Assembly: GCA_032622095.1 (NCBI GenBank) | Contig: CP136069.1 | Span: forward strand, 43,746,194-43,810,193 | DNA length: 64,000 nt | Origin: Siphonodentalium dalli | Lineage: Eukaryota > Mollusca > Scaphopoda > Gadilida > Siphonodentaliidae | Reading direction: 5' to 3' | Shown here: piece after piece, positions 34,855-47,345 of the stretch | Layout: each line of letters opens with the position of its first letter | Numbering within the stretch: position 1 is the first letter of the stretch | The notes under the pieces: model-generated | Databases searched by the model: none | Told to the model about the DNA's origin: nothing | The model's input: the letters and a program-made list of their open reading frames with translations, nothing else | Translations under genes and position numbers: made by a program

Positions 34855-36117
34855 CTACACATTAGGGCTGATGAATCGGCCATTTTCGTTCGAATCGAAT
34901 CTCGAATCGGCCCAAATGATATGACACCGAATCGAATCATGATATGCCCGATTTCGATGTAAAATGACACAATTATGATCGTTAAACATTGATTTTATAT
35001 TAAGGCTAGTGACTCGTTTGGTGGAGGCATCAATAACAGCTAAGATTATATTCGAATCGGTGTCACCGGGTCTTCGCGAGCGGTACAACTCGCGCTCGGT
35101 GATTGGAATACCCGATAACGGATCGCGTGTCACGGTGTCAAGTCGAGTCGGCCTAATTGGTTGACTCAACAATCGTCACATGGTCCGTTCTCGGGTATTC
35201 GAGCAGGTTGATTGTGGTTGACTCTTGTGATGACCCAGTTCGCGTCTTTATGAATGACCAAGAACACAGATTCTATACTACATTCAATAGTTAAGCTGTT
35301 ACGACCACGTGTATGAGTATAATTTTCGTACTTAGCTAATAGCGTACCCATATCATCGAATATAACTAATCACTGAGTGACGGTGACCATTCTCAAACAC
35401 TGCAAACTACAGAACTAGGAGCGGATGTGTACTATTGTGTATGGTAAGAAATTGTAAAACTGGCAATGGATAAACACAAAACTGTGGCATGTACGTTCAT
35501 TCTAATTTATAAACGATCGGGAGCGGGTATACATCTTAGGAAATATAGGCCCAATTGAAACACACCGGATATGATTGGACGGTCCATTGGCGCAAATTAA
35601 ATTGACACAATGTTTCAATTTAAAAATTCAGAATTTAATGTTGCAACAATACTGTGCCAATGTCCCTCATTGAGCACAACAAAACTACACAAAAATGAAC
35701 GCATTACATGTATATGAAAACAGAATGTTTCACCAATCAGTTTTGGACCTTTGGAAGCATAACAGTTCTGTCTATATACTCGATGCCAGTCAATTTCGAC
35801 AACACAGTTTCATAGTTTATATGGCAGAGTTGCAAACAGTAGATCTGTGTTAAATTTTCGGAACGCTAAACAAAATAATGAAACGGACCGAATACTTGAT
35901 TTCTTATACAAGAGGAATAACTCTATTTACATTTTTATGTCGCATTTTCACGATGACAACGCAAAAACCACACAGTTACCACACGCAGTCAGGTGTAGTT
36001 GAGATTCGTTTTGTGCCGAATCGGCCGACTGACATCGAATCGAATCTCGAAGCTTCGCCGGGCTCTACTACACATGTACATGTATATCTTATGAATATGT
36101 CAATTACAAGCAATTAG
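34855..36117. repeat. GAATCGAATC-rich segment, possible element
   Basis: Short gaatcgaatctcgaatcggc-type runs occur near 34890-34940 and, inverted, near 36005-36052. The intervening 1.1 kb holds open frames without recognisable domains. The ends are only loosely complementary, so the element is tentative. It lies in the intron between exons 4 and 5. Confidence 0.35.
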
Positions 36118-36237
36118 CCGGGGAAATGCTACCAGATATTACTTCTGAATACAATTATATTAACAATTCACTAGCAATTTCACTCAGCCTTATGTCTTCA
36201 TTTATTGTGTATGTCACACACTTGCAAAAACATAATT

Positions 36238-36375
36238 TAACCCTTACTTGACTGAATACTCATTGGCGGGTAGTTAGTAGATTCCCATTAATTTGTAGGG
36301 ATGTTCAGATAATAAGTTCAACATACAGCCTCAGGCCAATTGTTGAACTTATTATCTGAACATCCCAACAAATAT
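36238..36375. repeat. Hairpin element, copy 2
   Basis: It shares the 5' flank with 25744-25810 and the arms ggatgttcagataataagtt with their complement (36299-36366). The centre is no longer a perfect palindrome. Confidence 0.85.
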
Positions 36376-36432
36376 ATTCAGTGGGCGAGTCCATTCAACA
36401 ATGGGTAGTGCAGGGTAGCGTCACTAAGTTCA

Positions 36433-36765
36433 CCCTCTCAATCAGGCCTCAAGCTAGAAGGCGATCAGGCCTCAAGCTAGAAGGCGACGTTCTCGCCCTG
36501 GGACCGTGGAAGTCGTCCTAATATGGCCTAATTATTACAAACTCAGGCAAGTCGCTCTACTTGGGTCTAAAGTCGCCCTGAAATCTCACGAGGGAGAAGT
36601 GACTTCGCCCTATTTTCAACCTCTAGCTTCAGCCCTCTTAATTGGCTACGGCAATCAGCAATGCCGAAGCCATTTGCTGAAGCAAAGTGGCCCCACATCA
36701 ATGGTTGCCGTAGCGGATTGCCGAAGCCATAAAATTGAGAGGGCTGTAGCTTGAGGCCTGCTCTC
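36433..36765. mobile_element. Element with CAGGCCTCAAGCT ends and TACGGCA motifs
   Basis: caggcctcaagct at 36443-36455 is repeated directly at about 36466 and returns inverted at about 36748-36760. The interior has several tacggca/tgccgta and cggcaatgccgaagcc motifs. Similar motifs lie near 34546, 43499-43550, 44655-44735 and 58508. Confidence 0.5.
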
Positions 36766-36921
36766 AATATTATAATGGACAAAATAATAAAAAATACCTT
36801 GCCATACGATTGGTATGTTATAATTTGGAAGTTTTAAACTAGTTTTATGAACTATACTTTACATGTAGCCTTGGGCTTGAGGGTACAATTAAAACAATAT
36901 CTCATCTTAAAATTTACTCAC

Positions 36922-37269
36922 ATAAACCCCGTCCCTCAGACAGGGGAATTTGTCCAAAACTTTATTCAAGGAACCATTATCATCGCACTTGAGCAGATCT
37001 TGCCTGTAGTTTTGTGTGGACTCGAGCAGCATCTTTATGTGGTCTGGTTTTTGGTTCTTCCTCTGTTTTTTAAACTCGAGGGTGAGGGCCTCCAAATGTG
37101 CTTCTGTATCATCAGAATTAGCAAGCACTTGCTGTACATGTGTCCTGAATAATCGCCCCTTCTTTGGCGGTGGGGGAGAGCTGCATCCAACTGAGTTCTT
37201 CTCTCCTTTTTGCTTCTCAGCCAGTCGCTTGTGACGAATCTTCTGGGATATTTGTTTGACCAGGAAGGA
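36922..37269 (-). CDS. CIDE-N-like gene, exon 4
   Basis: 348 bp, 116 codons, phase 0 at both ends. The acceptor taatttcag ends at 37270, and the donor is TAT|GTGAGT (36916-36921). It opens SFLVKQISQKIRHKRLAEKQ, joining LQPW of exon 3 to give a W-S-F-x-x-x-x-SQKIR motif that I associate with this protein family. A proline/lysine segment (CSSPPPPKKGR, about residue 30 of the exon) could be a nuclear localisation signal. A long polar helix follows (LTLEFKKQRKNQ), and the exon ends LRDGVY. Confidence 0.8.
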
Positions 37270-38133
37270 CTGAAATTAATGAAGGATGTATAATGAAGGA
37301 GGCAAAATTTGGGTACAAAAGTTGTAAAAAAGAGCAAATGATCTGGCTAGAGTTATTTGAAAGCCAGTTTAGCGTCAATCGCCGCTTTACGTTTTTGGGA
37401 CAAATTATCAATTTTTATTATCATGATCAAATCATCCAAATTGAAGTTATCATCCGGACACCATAAATTTGGGGTTTTCTAAGTCGAAAAATGGCAATAA
37501 CGCAGGTAACTTGTCAGTGAAGTGCTACATTTTATGCCCTGGTGCTTTAATTTATTTCGAAGTTGACCTGTGTTTTACTGGCAGAAAGTCACATACCAAA
37601 TTTGGTCTTAATCCTCTAAACTGTACTAAAGTTATCAACCGGAAACAAATCCGAACCCAAATTTGGTTATGATGTGTTAATAATAGAAACTAAAGTTATC
37701 ATACAGAAACGAAAAGTTTGATACACAGACGGACGAACACTCACTGCTGATTAAAGTTGCATAGTTTGTTCACCGACCCCCAGATTATTAGTTAAGACAG
37801 TTACAGGGGACTAAAATATTACAATTGAGTCGAGGAAACCCCTACAAAATATGCTTCTATCGCCAAATATAGCCTAATAATATATTAAATTTACAATACC
37901 ATCATTGAAGTCTGTAAACAATCAAAACTAGAGTGCAGGGCACCATTTTTTACATTTTCATAAACTGATTCAGCCTGATTGGCTGTTTGGTGCCGATCGA
38001 TGTTTTTCATGACAGGCTCACAAACTCCAATGACAGGCTGAAACTTCTTGGCACCTGTCATGGTGACAGGCTGTAATTCTGAAATTGAGAATTATTTCAA
38101 GGCTTGTTCGGGGGACAATTTATAGAAACTAAC

Positions 38134-38387
38134 CCATGGTTGGAGTCCAGATTCCTGTGCAATACAGGGCCATTTCCTGTACATTTTCTCACCAATGACT
38201 GCGTAATGGGACTTTTCATCCATTTGTGGCCACTTTTGGTAACAGTATGTTGCTAACTGGGTCGTCATCTTCCCCCATACTGACTCAATCTTTTTGGCTT
38301 CCAATGCGGCGGCAATATCTGATGTAAATTCAGGAAGATCTGCCTTCTGAATCTCTGCTTGGATACATTGTTGCTCTGCAAGCACTG
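38134..38387 (-). CDS. CIDE-N-like gene, exon 3
   Basis: 254 bp. The acceptor atacttgcag ends at 38388 and leaves CA to complete a codon begun by the final G of exon 2 (GCA, alanine). The donor is TGG|GTTAGT (38128-38133), in phase 0. The peptide contains LPEFTSDIAAALEAKKIESV, an aromatic segment LATYCYQKWPQMDEKSHYAV and GEKMYRKWPCIAQESG. An alternative acceptor 3 bp further in (tgcagcag) is possible. The intron before it is 9.8 kb and contains the pearl-like elements. Confidence 0.8.
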
Positions 38388-38749
38388 CTGCAAGTATTAA
38401 ATTGAATAAAATAAAAGCTTGCAAGTAGTATAGTTATCATCCAGTTATTTTAGAATGTTCTATAAATTTGAAATGAAATCACATTATTTTTTATTTCAGC
38501 AGCAGCTACATGTATTTGGTAAATGCAAAAAGTAGTCAAATCTCGGAAGCGGAATATTTAATTGTTTGGGGGAATAATTATTGAGACCAAGTGATACTAC
38601 AGTCTTAAAGGCACACTTTTAACTCAAACAATTGTAATAGATGTCACATATGTAATATTTAGACCGAAATTTAGCGTTATATAATATTCCGGTGTTACAC
38701 ATGGCTTATTCAAAACTGCCGCGGTTTACACTCAATTTACTAGTAAAGT

Positions 38750-38830
38750 AAAAAGTAAAGTAAAGTCGCATCATTTATATAGCGCTTATCCCAGGTGGCT
38801 CTAAGCGCTTGACTTTACCCCAGTCATCAG
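38750..38830. repeat. Possible SINE-like segment with AGCGCTT motif
   Basis: ttatatagcgcttatcccag and gtggctctaagcgcttgac form a small mirrored block preceded by a gtaaa microsatellite. Segments of this type are common dispersed repeats in invertebrates. It is tentative. Confidence 0.35.
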
Positions 38831-38889
38831 GTTTCGTCATATATGCAGCTGTAATTACAGCGCTCCACGTACTACCCTTGTATGGTACT

Positions 38890-39069
38890 CGGTTTACGGG
38901 CGAGTCCCCCGCGAAAGAATACTTGGTACCAGAACAATGAACAGTCTACCGACTTACGTCAAGGAAGAACACAGAAAGGAATTTGGCTTGCTCCGATTAG
39001 ACCTCGATCAGAGGGCAGCGGAGTTACGACACAGGGAGAAAATCCAAAGGAACTTGTATTTAAGGATTG
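38890..39069 (+). CDS. Possible terminal exon, charged helical peptide
   Basis: One frame stays open for about 70 codons to a TGA at 39067. It contains a strongly charged helical-looking stretch (EEHRKEFGLLRLDLDQRAAE, then LRHREKIQRNLYLRID). I could not place a good acceptor and do not recognise the peptide. It is antisense to the long minus-strand gene and could be a mobile-element remnant. Confidence 0.2.
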
Positions 39070-39079
39070 ACTGATGATT

Positions 39080-42000
39080 GTTAGTGTTCCATTGGGTCAT
39101 GAAGCTAATCGGGGAGTTGCAAACCCCATGACCACGAAGTTGGGAAACTGTTGGTAAATTTTGGTGCGAAAACAGATAGTAACGTTAAAATTTTAATCAA
39201 CGACGTCAATCCACTCAACTGACTTCATGGGATGGTAAGGGCAATTGACTCCATGCATCTTTAGTGTGCTCCATAGAAGGGAAGGTCAATGGTGGTGGAA
39301 ATATTATTTGAACGACGACGATATACATTGTAATATATTGATTAATAACTTGGACCTTACTAGTACTATAGGCGGGCGAGGATGTTGGAACTGTTATAAT
39401 TTATACATGTATGTACTCAACTACTAGAGATGGGCGGTTAACCGTGAATCAGTTCGGTTTCGGTTGTCGGGAAAAACCGGAAATGACAACCGTAGCAATT
39501 TCGGAAAACCCGTAGTTTCGGTTGTCACAACTTCCGCGGCAATCATGGCAGAGAACGACGAACAAACGAGTCATGTGTGGAAATACAAATAAACTGTTTA
39601 AAACAACAATATAAATCAGGCTTAATTAGCACATAATTCCACCCCATAAGTGTTTTAATATACGGGCCAAAATACACATAATACAAATTTATTACGACTT
39701 GTAATAACCGGTGGTTAAATCATTCTTGATTGAATTTTCATCGTCTGTGTGCTTTGAAATATAAACACGCGACCACGTGTTTTCTCGTCAGCTAATAGAT
39801 TAGAGTTACTGCCCATGGAATATACCAACGAACGTTAGTGCAATAACAGGACAGCCAATGTTAGTTATGTTACGTGTATCGACTGAAAATTAACACTTTG
39901 TTTGGGCAGTAGAGTATTATACTTTTAGGTTTCGATGCCCTAAATAACGGCCCGCATTCTCCGACGGCCACAATATGCCTGCTAACGATCAACCTGCGGA
40001 CATTTCTCCAGAAAATAGTTCAGAATATCGAGTGATCAACGCACGTAAGCGGTATAAATGAGCGTTTCTCGATATCCGACGGGGGGGCATGTCGTGTAAT
40101 GTGGTGCTGGGGGGGGGGGGGGGGGGCAATGGGTAATGGGGGGGCCCCAATGGCTAATATCAGAGTGACACAATCTGTAATGACGACTGACTGTATCTGT
40201 GTCAATCTGTGACAATGTGTATCATTTAGAAAATTTTGTTTCTGAAGTTCAAAACTGATAGGCTGGTAGCCAACCTAGCCTTACGTGTATGTGTGAGAGT
40301 TGCTGTTTCATTTGTTCTGCTCTACCTTCTGGAAATGCATGTATAATGTGAACAGTATTATGTTCCCTAAATAGGAAGATAATGTGATTGAGAGATTTTA
40401 GTCATGTTTTTATTTTCATTTTGTTGTTTATTTCAAATTTTATTTGTCAAATCATATCTATACACATATATCTAGTCACACACATTATATTTTATATCAA
40501 TATAAATGATCATAATATTATTTCACACTTATGATGCTGATATGCTTCGAACAGCCGTCGAGTAGGGAAGTATCATTGCAATCCCATTGTGATCTATACA
40601 TTGAAAACAAGCGTGTACATTTATTCATAATTTCATTAGACTATTTGATAATAAAATTTCCCACCCTCCCTCCCATCCGTTACATTTCCAGGGACCATCA
40701 TCTCAGATAGGGGCCACTAGAAGGGGCCATGAGAGGGCTCGGGCCTTGAGTGACCCTCACCTTTGTTGTCAAATATTTATAAATACATAATTAAATATTA
40801 ATTATCGTATATCTGAATTTAATGTTTATAATAAACATACATTGTATGGCTCTCAGTTCAGGAAACTGAGAGTCCATTTGAAACGATAATAAGAGTTGTG
40901 TCATTTGCCAATAAACGAAGCCGAGTCCCCTGGAAGGTGTTGCTATGAAGGTAGTCGAAAAAACGACGATATACTAATGTATGACGTTGATTTTCAACTA
41001 CTATGAAGGTTGTGGTTCCTTTTTATGGGTCAAAGAAGGATTGTTATAATCCTGGGTGGAGTAGATACATTAAGAGATTTCTACATAAAAGAGATATAGG
41101 ATTTTCTTTTATATATAGAGTTACAAGTACTGAAGTATAACTTACAAGGAATACGGACCATGTACGACATTTTAACACACCTCTAGAGTCAAGGAAATAG
41201 CTACTTTTGACCGTGAAAGTTGCAAAATTTCTCACATCGATTTTGACTGACTGCAAGTCTGCAATCATATCATGACGTGTTTAGACTGATTGATATGATA
41301 CTTGGAAACAAGGTGTAATTAAGAACCAGTTAGCTATCTCGTTCACAAGCAGTTTACAGGGCCATTAACCCTCGCTTGTTTGTTACTCACAGAGATTCTA
41401 GTTATCCGAGTTCTATAGTACCATGATCAAGATCAACTTGGGAATTGTGTCATCTATATCTACACCAACAATCAACTTCATCTTCAGATGTACCAAGTGT
41501 CTATTTTATCTGTATGTTGTTGTACAACCCCCTTTTGGGTATTACGGTACAGTGTACATGTATCATGTCACATTCATGTGACTATGAAAATTAAATTCTT
41601 CTCAGAAAATCGGTGGCACATATTGATGCAAACAAAACTATTACTTGCATGAAATGACAGAATCTTCATGTACCTCAGGTATAAAAGATAGGCGTGCGGA
41701 ACCAGAAATCGAACTTGACCTGTATTTTGTGCTAGTAAACCCACATACCAAATTTCATTTCATTCAGTACATTTTTACTAAAGTTATCATCCGGAAATGA
41801 AAAAATTGAGACCAATTCCATAAACAAAGGGCCGTAACTCAGCCATGCCTGAGTTTGGATCAAATCATCATCAAAACCATGAGTTTTCTTGTGATAATTT
41901 ATACTAAAGTTGGAAGTCTGATTGCTATGGACAAATATAGTCCTTACCGGTATCATGATTTCTTCAAAAATACCATCTCAATAGATGAAGTGGACGTGAA

Positions 42001-42800
42001 ATATTTGGTCAGGTCACATACCATGCGTACACAAGTATACAGCTGTGTAAAACCTCTCAATTTTGATAAGATACTAATAATTTAAAGAAGTTATAGGACA
42101 ACTTTATTTGATATCTTTGACTCATCTTTGCAAGAATAAAGATATTGACCGCGTTATTATGGTAATCGGAACCGACAACTACAATTAAGGCTCTATTTGG
42201 GATTGGGAATGATGCTTATAACATATTATTCCATTTATGAGACAAACTCCAAACCCCTGATGGTAGGCACATCACCTCTACTCCAATGAAAAGGACAAAC
42301 CTTAAACCAATAAGAGTAAGACTGATTGCCAGTATTGGATGCATTACTGACTTTTCCTGGCATTGTAATAGGTCAATGACCCTGTACCCTCATCAAATCA
42401 ATTGGGTAATATATGGACAGTGGCTATGCAGGCAATATGTACTAGTACATGGTTAAGTACCAATCCCATTATGGTGTCATGGTTACACCACTCCCATGAA
42501 ATGAAAAAACCCAGGACTGTGTCCCTCAGATATACATGTTTGTATGGAAAGGCCACATTAATTGTAGACCAAACCCATCCCATTATTGCTAGGGCAGCAT
42601 TAGAATTGCAGCATTATTTATCAATGAACAGAGATGTGTAACACATGCAAGTAACGTAAATCGACCCTTAGTCGTCATGTGCCTTGAGTCGTCACTCGAG
42701 TTCATGCGTTAATTACACAGCGAAATGAGAAATTTATAAATACAGATGGCGCGAACTTTTAAAACAAATTATTCAAGAAGCCGAAGAAATTAACCCATCT
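39080..42800. other. Intron of the minus-strand gene; no further exon supported
   Basis: Contents include G-runs at about 40081-40145 (one of about 18 G), a fragment ccgatgccctaaataacg near 39934 possibly from the hairpin MITE family, and a block at about 41700-41830 (acttgacctgtattttgtgc, accaaatttcatttcattca) that recurs at 49440-49500 and, more diverged, at 37560-37690. The last looks like a dispersed core repeat. A minus-strand stretch ending in a GTAAGT site at about 41146 was considered as an exon but not supported. Confidence 0.5.
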
Positions 42801-42809
42801 CCGCAAAAA

Positions 42810-43363
42810 TCACGAGTTTTGTGTATAAACAGCCATTTCCGTAAGTACTACACAGTTACCCTTGCGACCACAACGGGCGACAGCCTTTGTCGAAGACGGG
42901 TGTCTCGGGCGAAGGTCAGTTTCACAGTTGTCGTTCGCTGATTCCTTCATCATTGAAAGCCTGTCCTAATTTTGAAAGAGAGTAACACCCCTTAACCCAT
43001 TACTCACCAGGATCCACTAAAACGGGGAGTTTGTGTGGTGACGACAATACAACGGGTCTGACGACTCAAGGGCGGGGGAAAATCAACACTATCAGCGATA
43101 AAATTAAACGCAGAGCAAGCACCTAGGGGGGTGTTTCTGATAAATAAGTATGGTTATCTGCCTCAGTGAAGTCAATTATCACAAAGAATACCCTATCCGA
43201 ACAATATCTGGTCGAAAAATATAACCAGCTAGTATGTAAAATAGCGACCAACATTGTTCGAGAGACATGCGACACAGTCGACTTACCATGCGACGTACGC
43301 GCTCGACAGTCAGACTTTGATGTGCTATGGTGGAGTCTGTCAACTGACGTGGCAAGCCCGGAA
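42810..43363 (-). CDS. Possible cluster of three spliced exons
   Basis: On the minus strand three short open segments have good signals and mutually consistent phases: 43363-43287 (acceptor cttgacag, donor GTAAGT), 43122-43008 (acceptor cccccctag, donor GTGAGT) and 42960-42810 (acceptor aggacag, then open to a TGA at 42810). The region is richer in CpG than its surroundings. The peptides are polar and not recognised, and the second intron would be only 47 bp. If real, the gene is nested in the large intron of the CIDE-N-like gene, on the same strand. Chance is a serious alternative. Confidence 0.22.
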
Positions 43364-43494
43364 CTGTCAAGTGTCAACCCGAAACAAACTCACATGTCAG
43401 AAATATATGATATTTTACTATTTGAATGTTACAGTATGCACATGTACCATGAGGGGGTCCGCTACCTTGCATACAGCCCTGGCAATTCAGATTT

Positions 43495-44745
43495 GTTTGC
43501 TACGGCAGTAGAATGCCGTAGCCAATTTGATGTGCTTCGGCAGTGACTACGGCATTTTTACGTGCTGTCAAAAAGTGTGGCTTAATTGCTGTTTTGTCAA
43601 AATTTACATGACTAATCATAAAACGTTTCAAAGAAGATGTGTACTATTTATTTCTTCCTGGAATATATAAATTGTATATGTAATACCCACTAACAGTAAC
43701 CAGAACCACGTTCAACCACGGCCGTGGGATTGAATGACTATTGAATGACAGAACCTGCCATGCCTCTTGGGGAATTTAAATTTCTTGAATGACGTTGCCT
43801 CACAATGAGTCAACTGCCAGGCTAATTATGACCGAATTATGAAATTTGCCATACAGTATTCAAACAGTATAACTGTATTTGATATTTTGTCAAACAAAAA
43901 ATATTTTAATTTTTAACTTAATTTGTAACAAACGCAATATGCAGCCGCGTGTGCATAGATGCAAATATAGCAAGAATCTAACACGGCCACAGCGCCGTTA
44001 CCTTTGAGAATTTGAGTGGTCTCCCATTGATAACATCTGAGTGACTGATTGTTTGTGAAGACCCCGCCTTCCCCCAATTTGAAACGAATCGGCTCACTCG
44101 ATTGGTTAAATTCAATTGTCTGTCATCGTGATCACTAGACTTCTGCACTAATTTTCAAGTCAGCAGCTGGTTGACCTATTTCCATCAATCAAACTCTGTT
44201 GTACTTCTATAACCACGTGCCCTTGTGTATATTTGTCGACGATGCGACACAGTCAATCAAACGTAACCGACATCACCCATTCAAGTCTTTGACACATTGT
44301 GATCAATTCGCACGTGCGTACTACTTGTTTGCTACACGGGTGACTAGAATGTTGTGTATCGAGTGTAACTTTCTTGGAAAGCGCGGGGCACCTTCAAAGA
44401 AGCCGACATTGTCGATTATCCGGGATTGTTGGATTGACACAGGGCGGATAATATAACTTTGATTCAATTTCATTTTGAATTTGTCACTTACTTTGAGTTC
44501 CCGGTAGGTGTTGGCTATCCGCTCCTTGACTGTTTTAACAGTTATTACTTTTGTCATGCATGAATTTGACCATGGATAAGAGAAATTCAACTCCCGTTGT
44601 ATTGTTTTAAAACTATTCAATTTCAATCAGTGTCAGTGTCAGTGTCGGGTCAGCAATCCGCTACGGCAGTGTACTGCCGTAGTCGGAGCCGTTTACTTCA
44701 GCAAATCGCTTCGGCATTGCCGAATGCCGTAGCCAAATGTGAGGG
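43495..44745. repeat. TACGGCA motif clusters
   Basis: gctacggcagtagaatgccgtagcc (43498-43522; a self-complementary block of about 25 bp) and ctacggcagtgtactgccgtag (44658-44679) are short palindromes related to the element at 36433-36765. They may be the ends of a 1.2-kb relative, but I cannot show that. Confidence 0.35.
44492..44557 (-). CDS. Possible first coding exon, 22 codons
   Basis: An ATG at 44557 starts MTKVITVKTVKERIANTYRE and ends LK at a strong donor, GTAAGTGA (44486-44491), in phase 0. The peptide looks like the start of a helix-rich domain, but I do not recognise it. No partner exon with the right phase was securely identified. It could be an alternative first exon or a separate nested gene. 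Confidence 0.25.
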
Positions 44746-44759
44746 CTGTTGCATATATA

Positions 44760-46016
44760 GGATAATATATTTAATGTTGTTGTCTTGTTTTTGCTATGCA
44801 GGCGTAAGTTTGTTTTACAGTCAACGTACGTGAAACTAAATCAGACGTTATACTCATGGGGTGGTCGGTCGGCCCACATAATGTAGCCATGCATATGCCT
44901 AGCTGACATGGCTATTACTATATATAATGGTATAAAAGAGAGGTCCCGGTTGTAGTGTTTTTTTCACACTTAAGTACATTTATTTCGTAACAAATTACCT
45001 GAATCTGATAATGATCGTCAGATGGTATACAGGTAGTCTGTAGTGCCGATTAATAAACATTCATTGTGTGACACAAGTACATGTACTGAAATTCAAGATG
45101 GCCGATGGTGACTATGATTGTTTTAATACTGACACCCCCATATGGCTGACGACGGCAAGTTTTTCTCGATGATTCACATCTATATACATGTACATGTATC
45201 GATGTCAACAGCAATGACACACTTCATAATGATCGGACCAAGACGATATTATTTTTATTTGAACATGCTCTCTCGAAAATGATAGGTACCGCATTCAAGG
45301 TCGACATGCACCACTATAATCGAGGGAACGCTCTCTCGGTGTTGCCTTGACACCCGAATCAAATGAGCCCCATGTCGACCGTGTGCTGTACACTATTGTC
45401 CCGTCGTTGGAGAGAGAAACATTCCCAAATCCAAACTGACATGTAGAGGTTCGGGCGGGTGGCCAAGGTGTGTGGGTAGTTGGCACACCATATCCCCCGG
45501 GACGCCGGAGCAGGATGCGTTGTGGGCAAGCATCCCTTGCCCTGGTGACTGGGTAGACAGCATATTTGATGGGGGCACATGGGCTGCATGCATATCATTC
45601 TACTGATTTCTGCCACCAACGATTAAATTATTGTTGAACATGTATTTCAAACACAAATATTCGGAGTTCCCCAGGGGCGGCGAAAGCTGTCAAAGTGGGG
45701 GGGGGGGGGGGGGGTCACAAATATTGGTATAAGTTGAATAGGTGGGGGTCACCAATTTGTTAGACAGTTGAATACATTTGAGTATGTATTTCACAATTGT
45801 CTTTGTAACATGGTACATGTGTATGCCAAAATTTTAATATCTAGAACTGTATAGAAGAATGATAAGCATGCACAGCATGGGACCTTTTGCAGCTGACTAT
45901 CTTGTGCATGCATCGACAACATCGTATATTTGGTTGTGGTTGATCATCATTGGTTTATCAAAGCACCATTGAAGTATGTTTAGCATTTTAGAATTAACAA
46001 GCAGTCGCAGACGACG
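44760..46016. other. Intronic sequence, no gene recognised
   Basis: It contains a poly-G run of about 18 at 45697-45714. The higher-GC stretch at 45290-45600 has several open minus-strand frames without a recognisable product. Confidence 0.4.
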
Positions 46017-47100
46017 GTATCCCCCGCCGAAATTGTGCAGTTGGGGAAGTGCATTATTAATAATGTTTGCGTTCTCAGTATGTGCTAAATAAGAGGTGGG
46101 ATTTTGTCAAAAAGCCAGGCTTGCGAATTCATTTTAGGTACTGGTCATGTGAACTCATATACCAAAAATCTTTGAAATCAGTTGACATTTGTGGAAATGA
46201 GCCCTGTGACGTCGTCCATTTGCACACAAAAAAATAAACCAAGTCCAATAAGTCCGCTTAAAATATCCGGCCGGACCTGGTTTGCGAACTCGTTCTAGAT
46301 ACTGGTCATGTGAACTCATATACCAAAAAACTTTGAAATCCGTGGACATTTGTGGAAATGAGCCCTGTGACGTCGTCCATTTGCACACAAAAAAATAAAC
46401 AAAGTCCAATAACTCCGCTTAAAATATCCGGCCGGACGTGGTTTACGAACTCGTTCTAGATACTGGTCATGTGAACTCATATACCAAAAATCTTTGAAAT
46501 CCGTGGACATTTGTGGAAATGAGCCCTGTGACGTCGTCCATTTGCACACAAAAAAATAAACAAAGTCCAATAACTCCGCTTAAAATATCCGGCCGGACCT
46601 GGTTTGCGAACTCGTTCTAGATACTGGTCATGTGAACTCATATACCAAAAAACTTTGAAATCCGTTGACATTTGTGGAAATGAGCCCTGTGACGTCGTCT
46701 ATTTGCACACAAAAAAATAAACAAAGTCCAATAACTCTGCTTAAAATAACCGGCCGGACCTGGTTTGCGAACTCGTTCTAGATACTGGTCAAGTGAACTC
46801 ATATACCAAATATCTTTGAAATCCGTTGACATTTGTGGGAATGAGCCCTGTGACGTCGTCTATTTGCTATTTGGTAAATTCGACAAAAATAATAAACAAA
46901 GTCCAATAACTCCAGTAAAAATATCCGACCGGACCTGGCTTACTAACTTATTCTAGGTAATGGTCAGGTGAACTCAAATACCATAAATCTTTGAAATCCG
47001 TTGACATTTGTTCAAGTTATGACTCTTACAAATTCGGGACGGACGGACAGACGGAACCCATTACTATATCCCCCGCAAATTTTCAATTTGGCGGGGGATA
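46017..47100. mobile_element. Pearl/Helentron-type element with 161-bp core repeats
   Basis: From about 46105 to 47015 a unit of 161 bp is repeated five to six times: gaactcatataccaaa occurs near 46151, 46312, 46473, 46634 and 46795, and a diverged last copy near 46973. The array is followed by an ACGG microsatellite (about 47035-47055) and then a hairpin, TATCCCCCGCAAATT / AATTTGgCGGGGGATA (47067-47100). The left edge carries TATCCCCCGCCGAAATT (46018-46034), so the 3' hairpin arm is mirrored at the 5' end. Tandem core repeats, ACGG microsatellite and terminal hairpin are the layout of the pearl family of bivalves, regarded as non-autonomous Helentrons. It lies in intron 2 of the minus-strand gene. 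Confidence 0.8.
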
Positions 47101-47345
47101 ATAAGTCGAAAATGAGGCATAACTTTAACAAAATAATTCGGACCGAACCCAAATTTTCAGCATGCTGAGAGCCTGAGATGTTCTTGCAAGAAGCTTGTCT
47201 ACCACAAATTATTGAAATTGGTTCATATTTGATCAAGTTATCAAGTCTGACGGACGGACGGACAAACAGACTGAGCAACTCGGATGGACGGACAGACGGA
47301 CGCAGTCAATCCAGTTTACTACTTTGGTAGTGGGGGTATAATTAA
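47101..47345. mobile_element. Adjacent second pearl-like 3' end
   Basis: Directly after the first element comes another ACGG-rich stretch (gacggacggacggac, gatggacggacagacggac) followed by a short hairpin, ctactttggtag, and a G-rich end. It looks like the 3' part of a related element. Confidence 0.6.

Noticed and set aside
41044-41268. Minus-strand frame with a GTAAGT site near 41146
   Set aside because: The acceptor context is poor and it is not needed for the phase-consistent gene model around it.
46155-46832. Serially spaced minus-strand frames of 64-84 codons
   Set aside because: They repeat every 161 bp and are translations of the pearl-like core repeat.
46017-47015. CRISPR-like array
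   Set aside because: Units are contiguous 161-bp repeats without distinct spacers, and the genome is animal.
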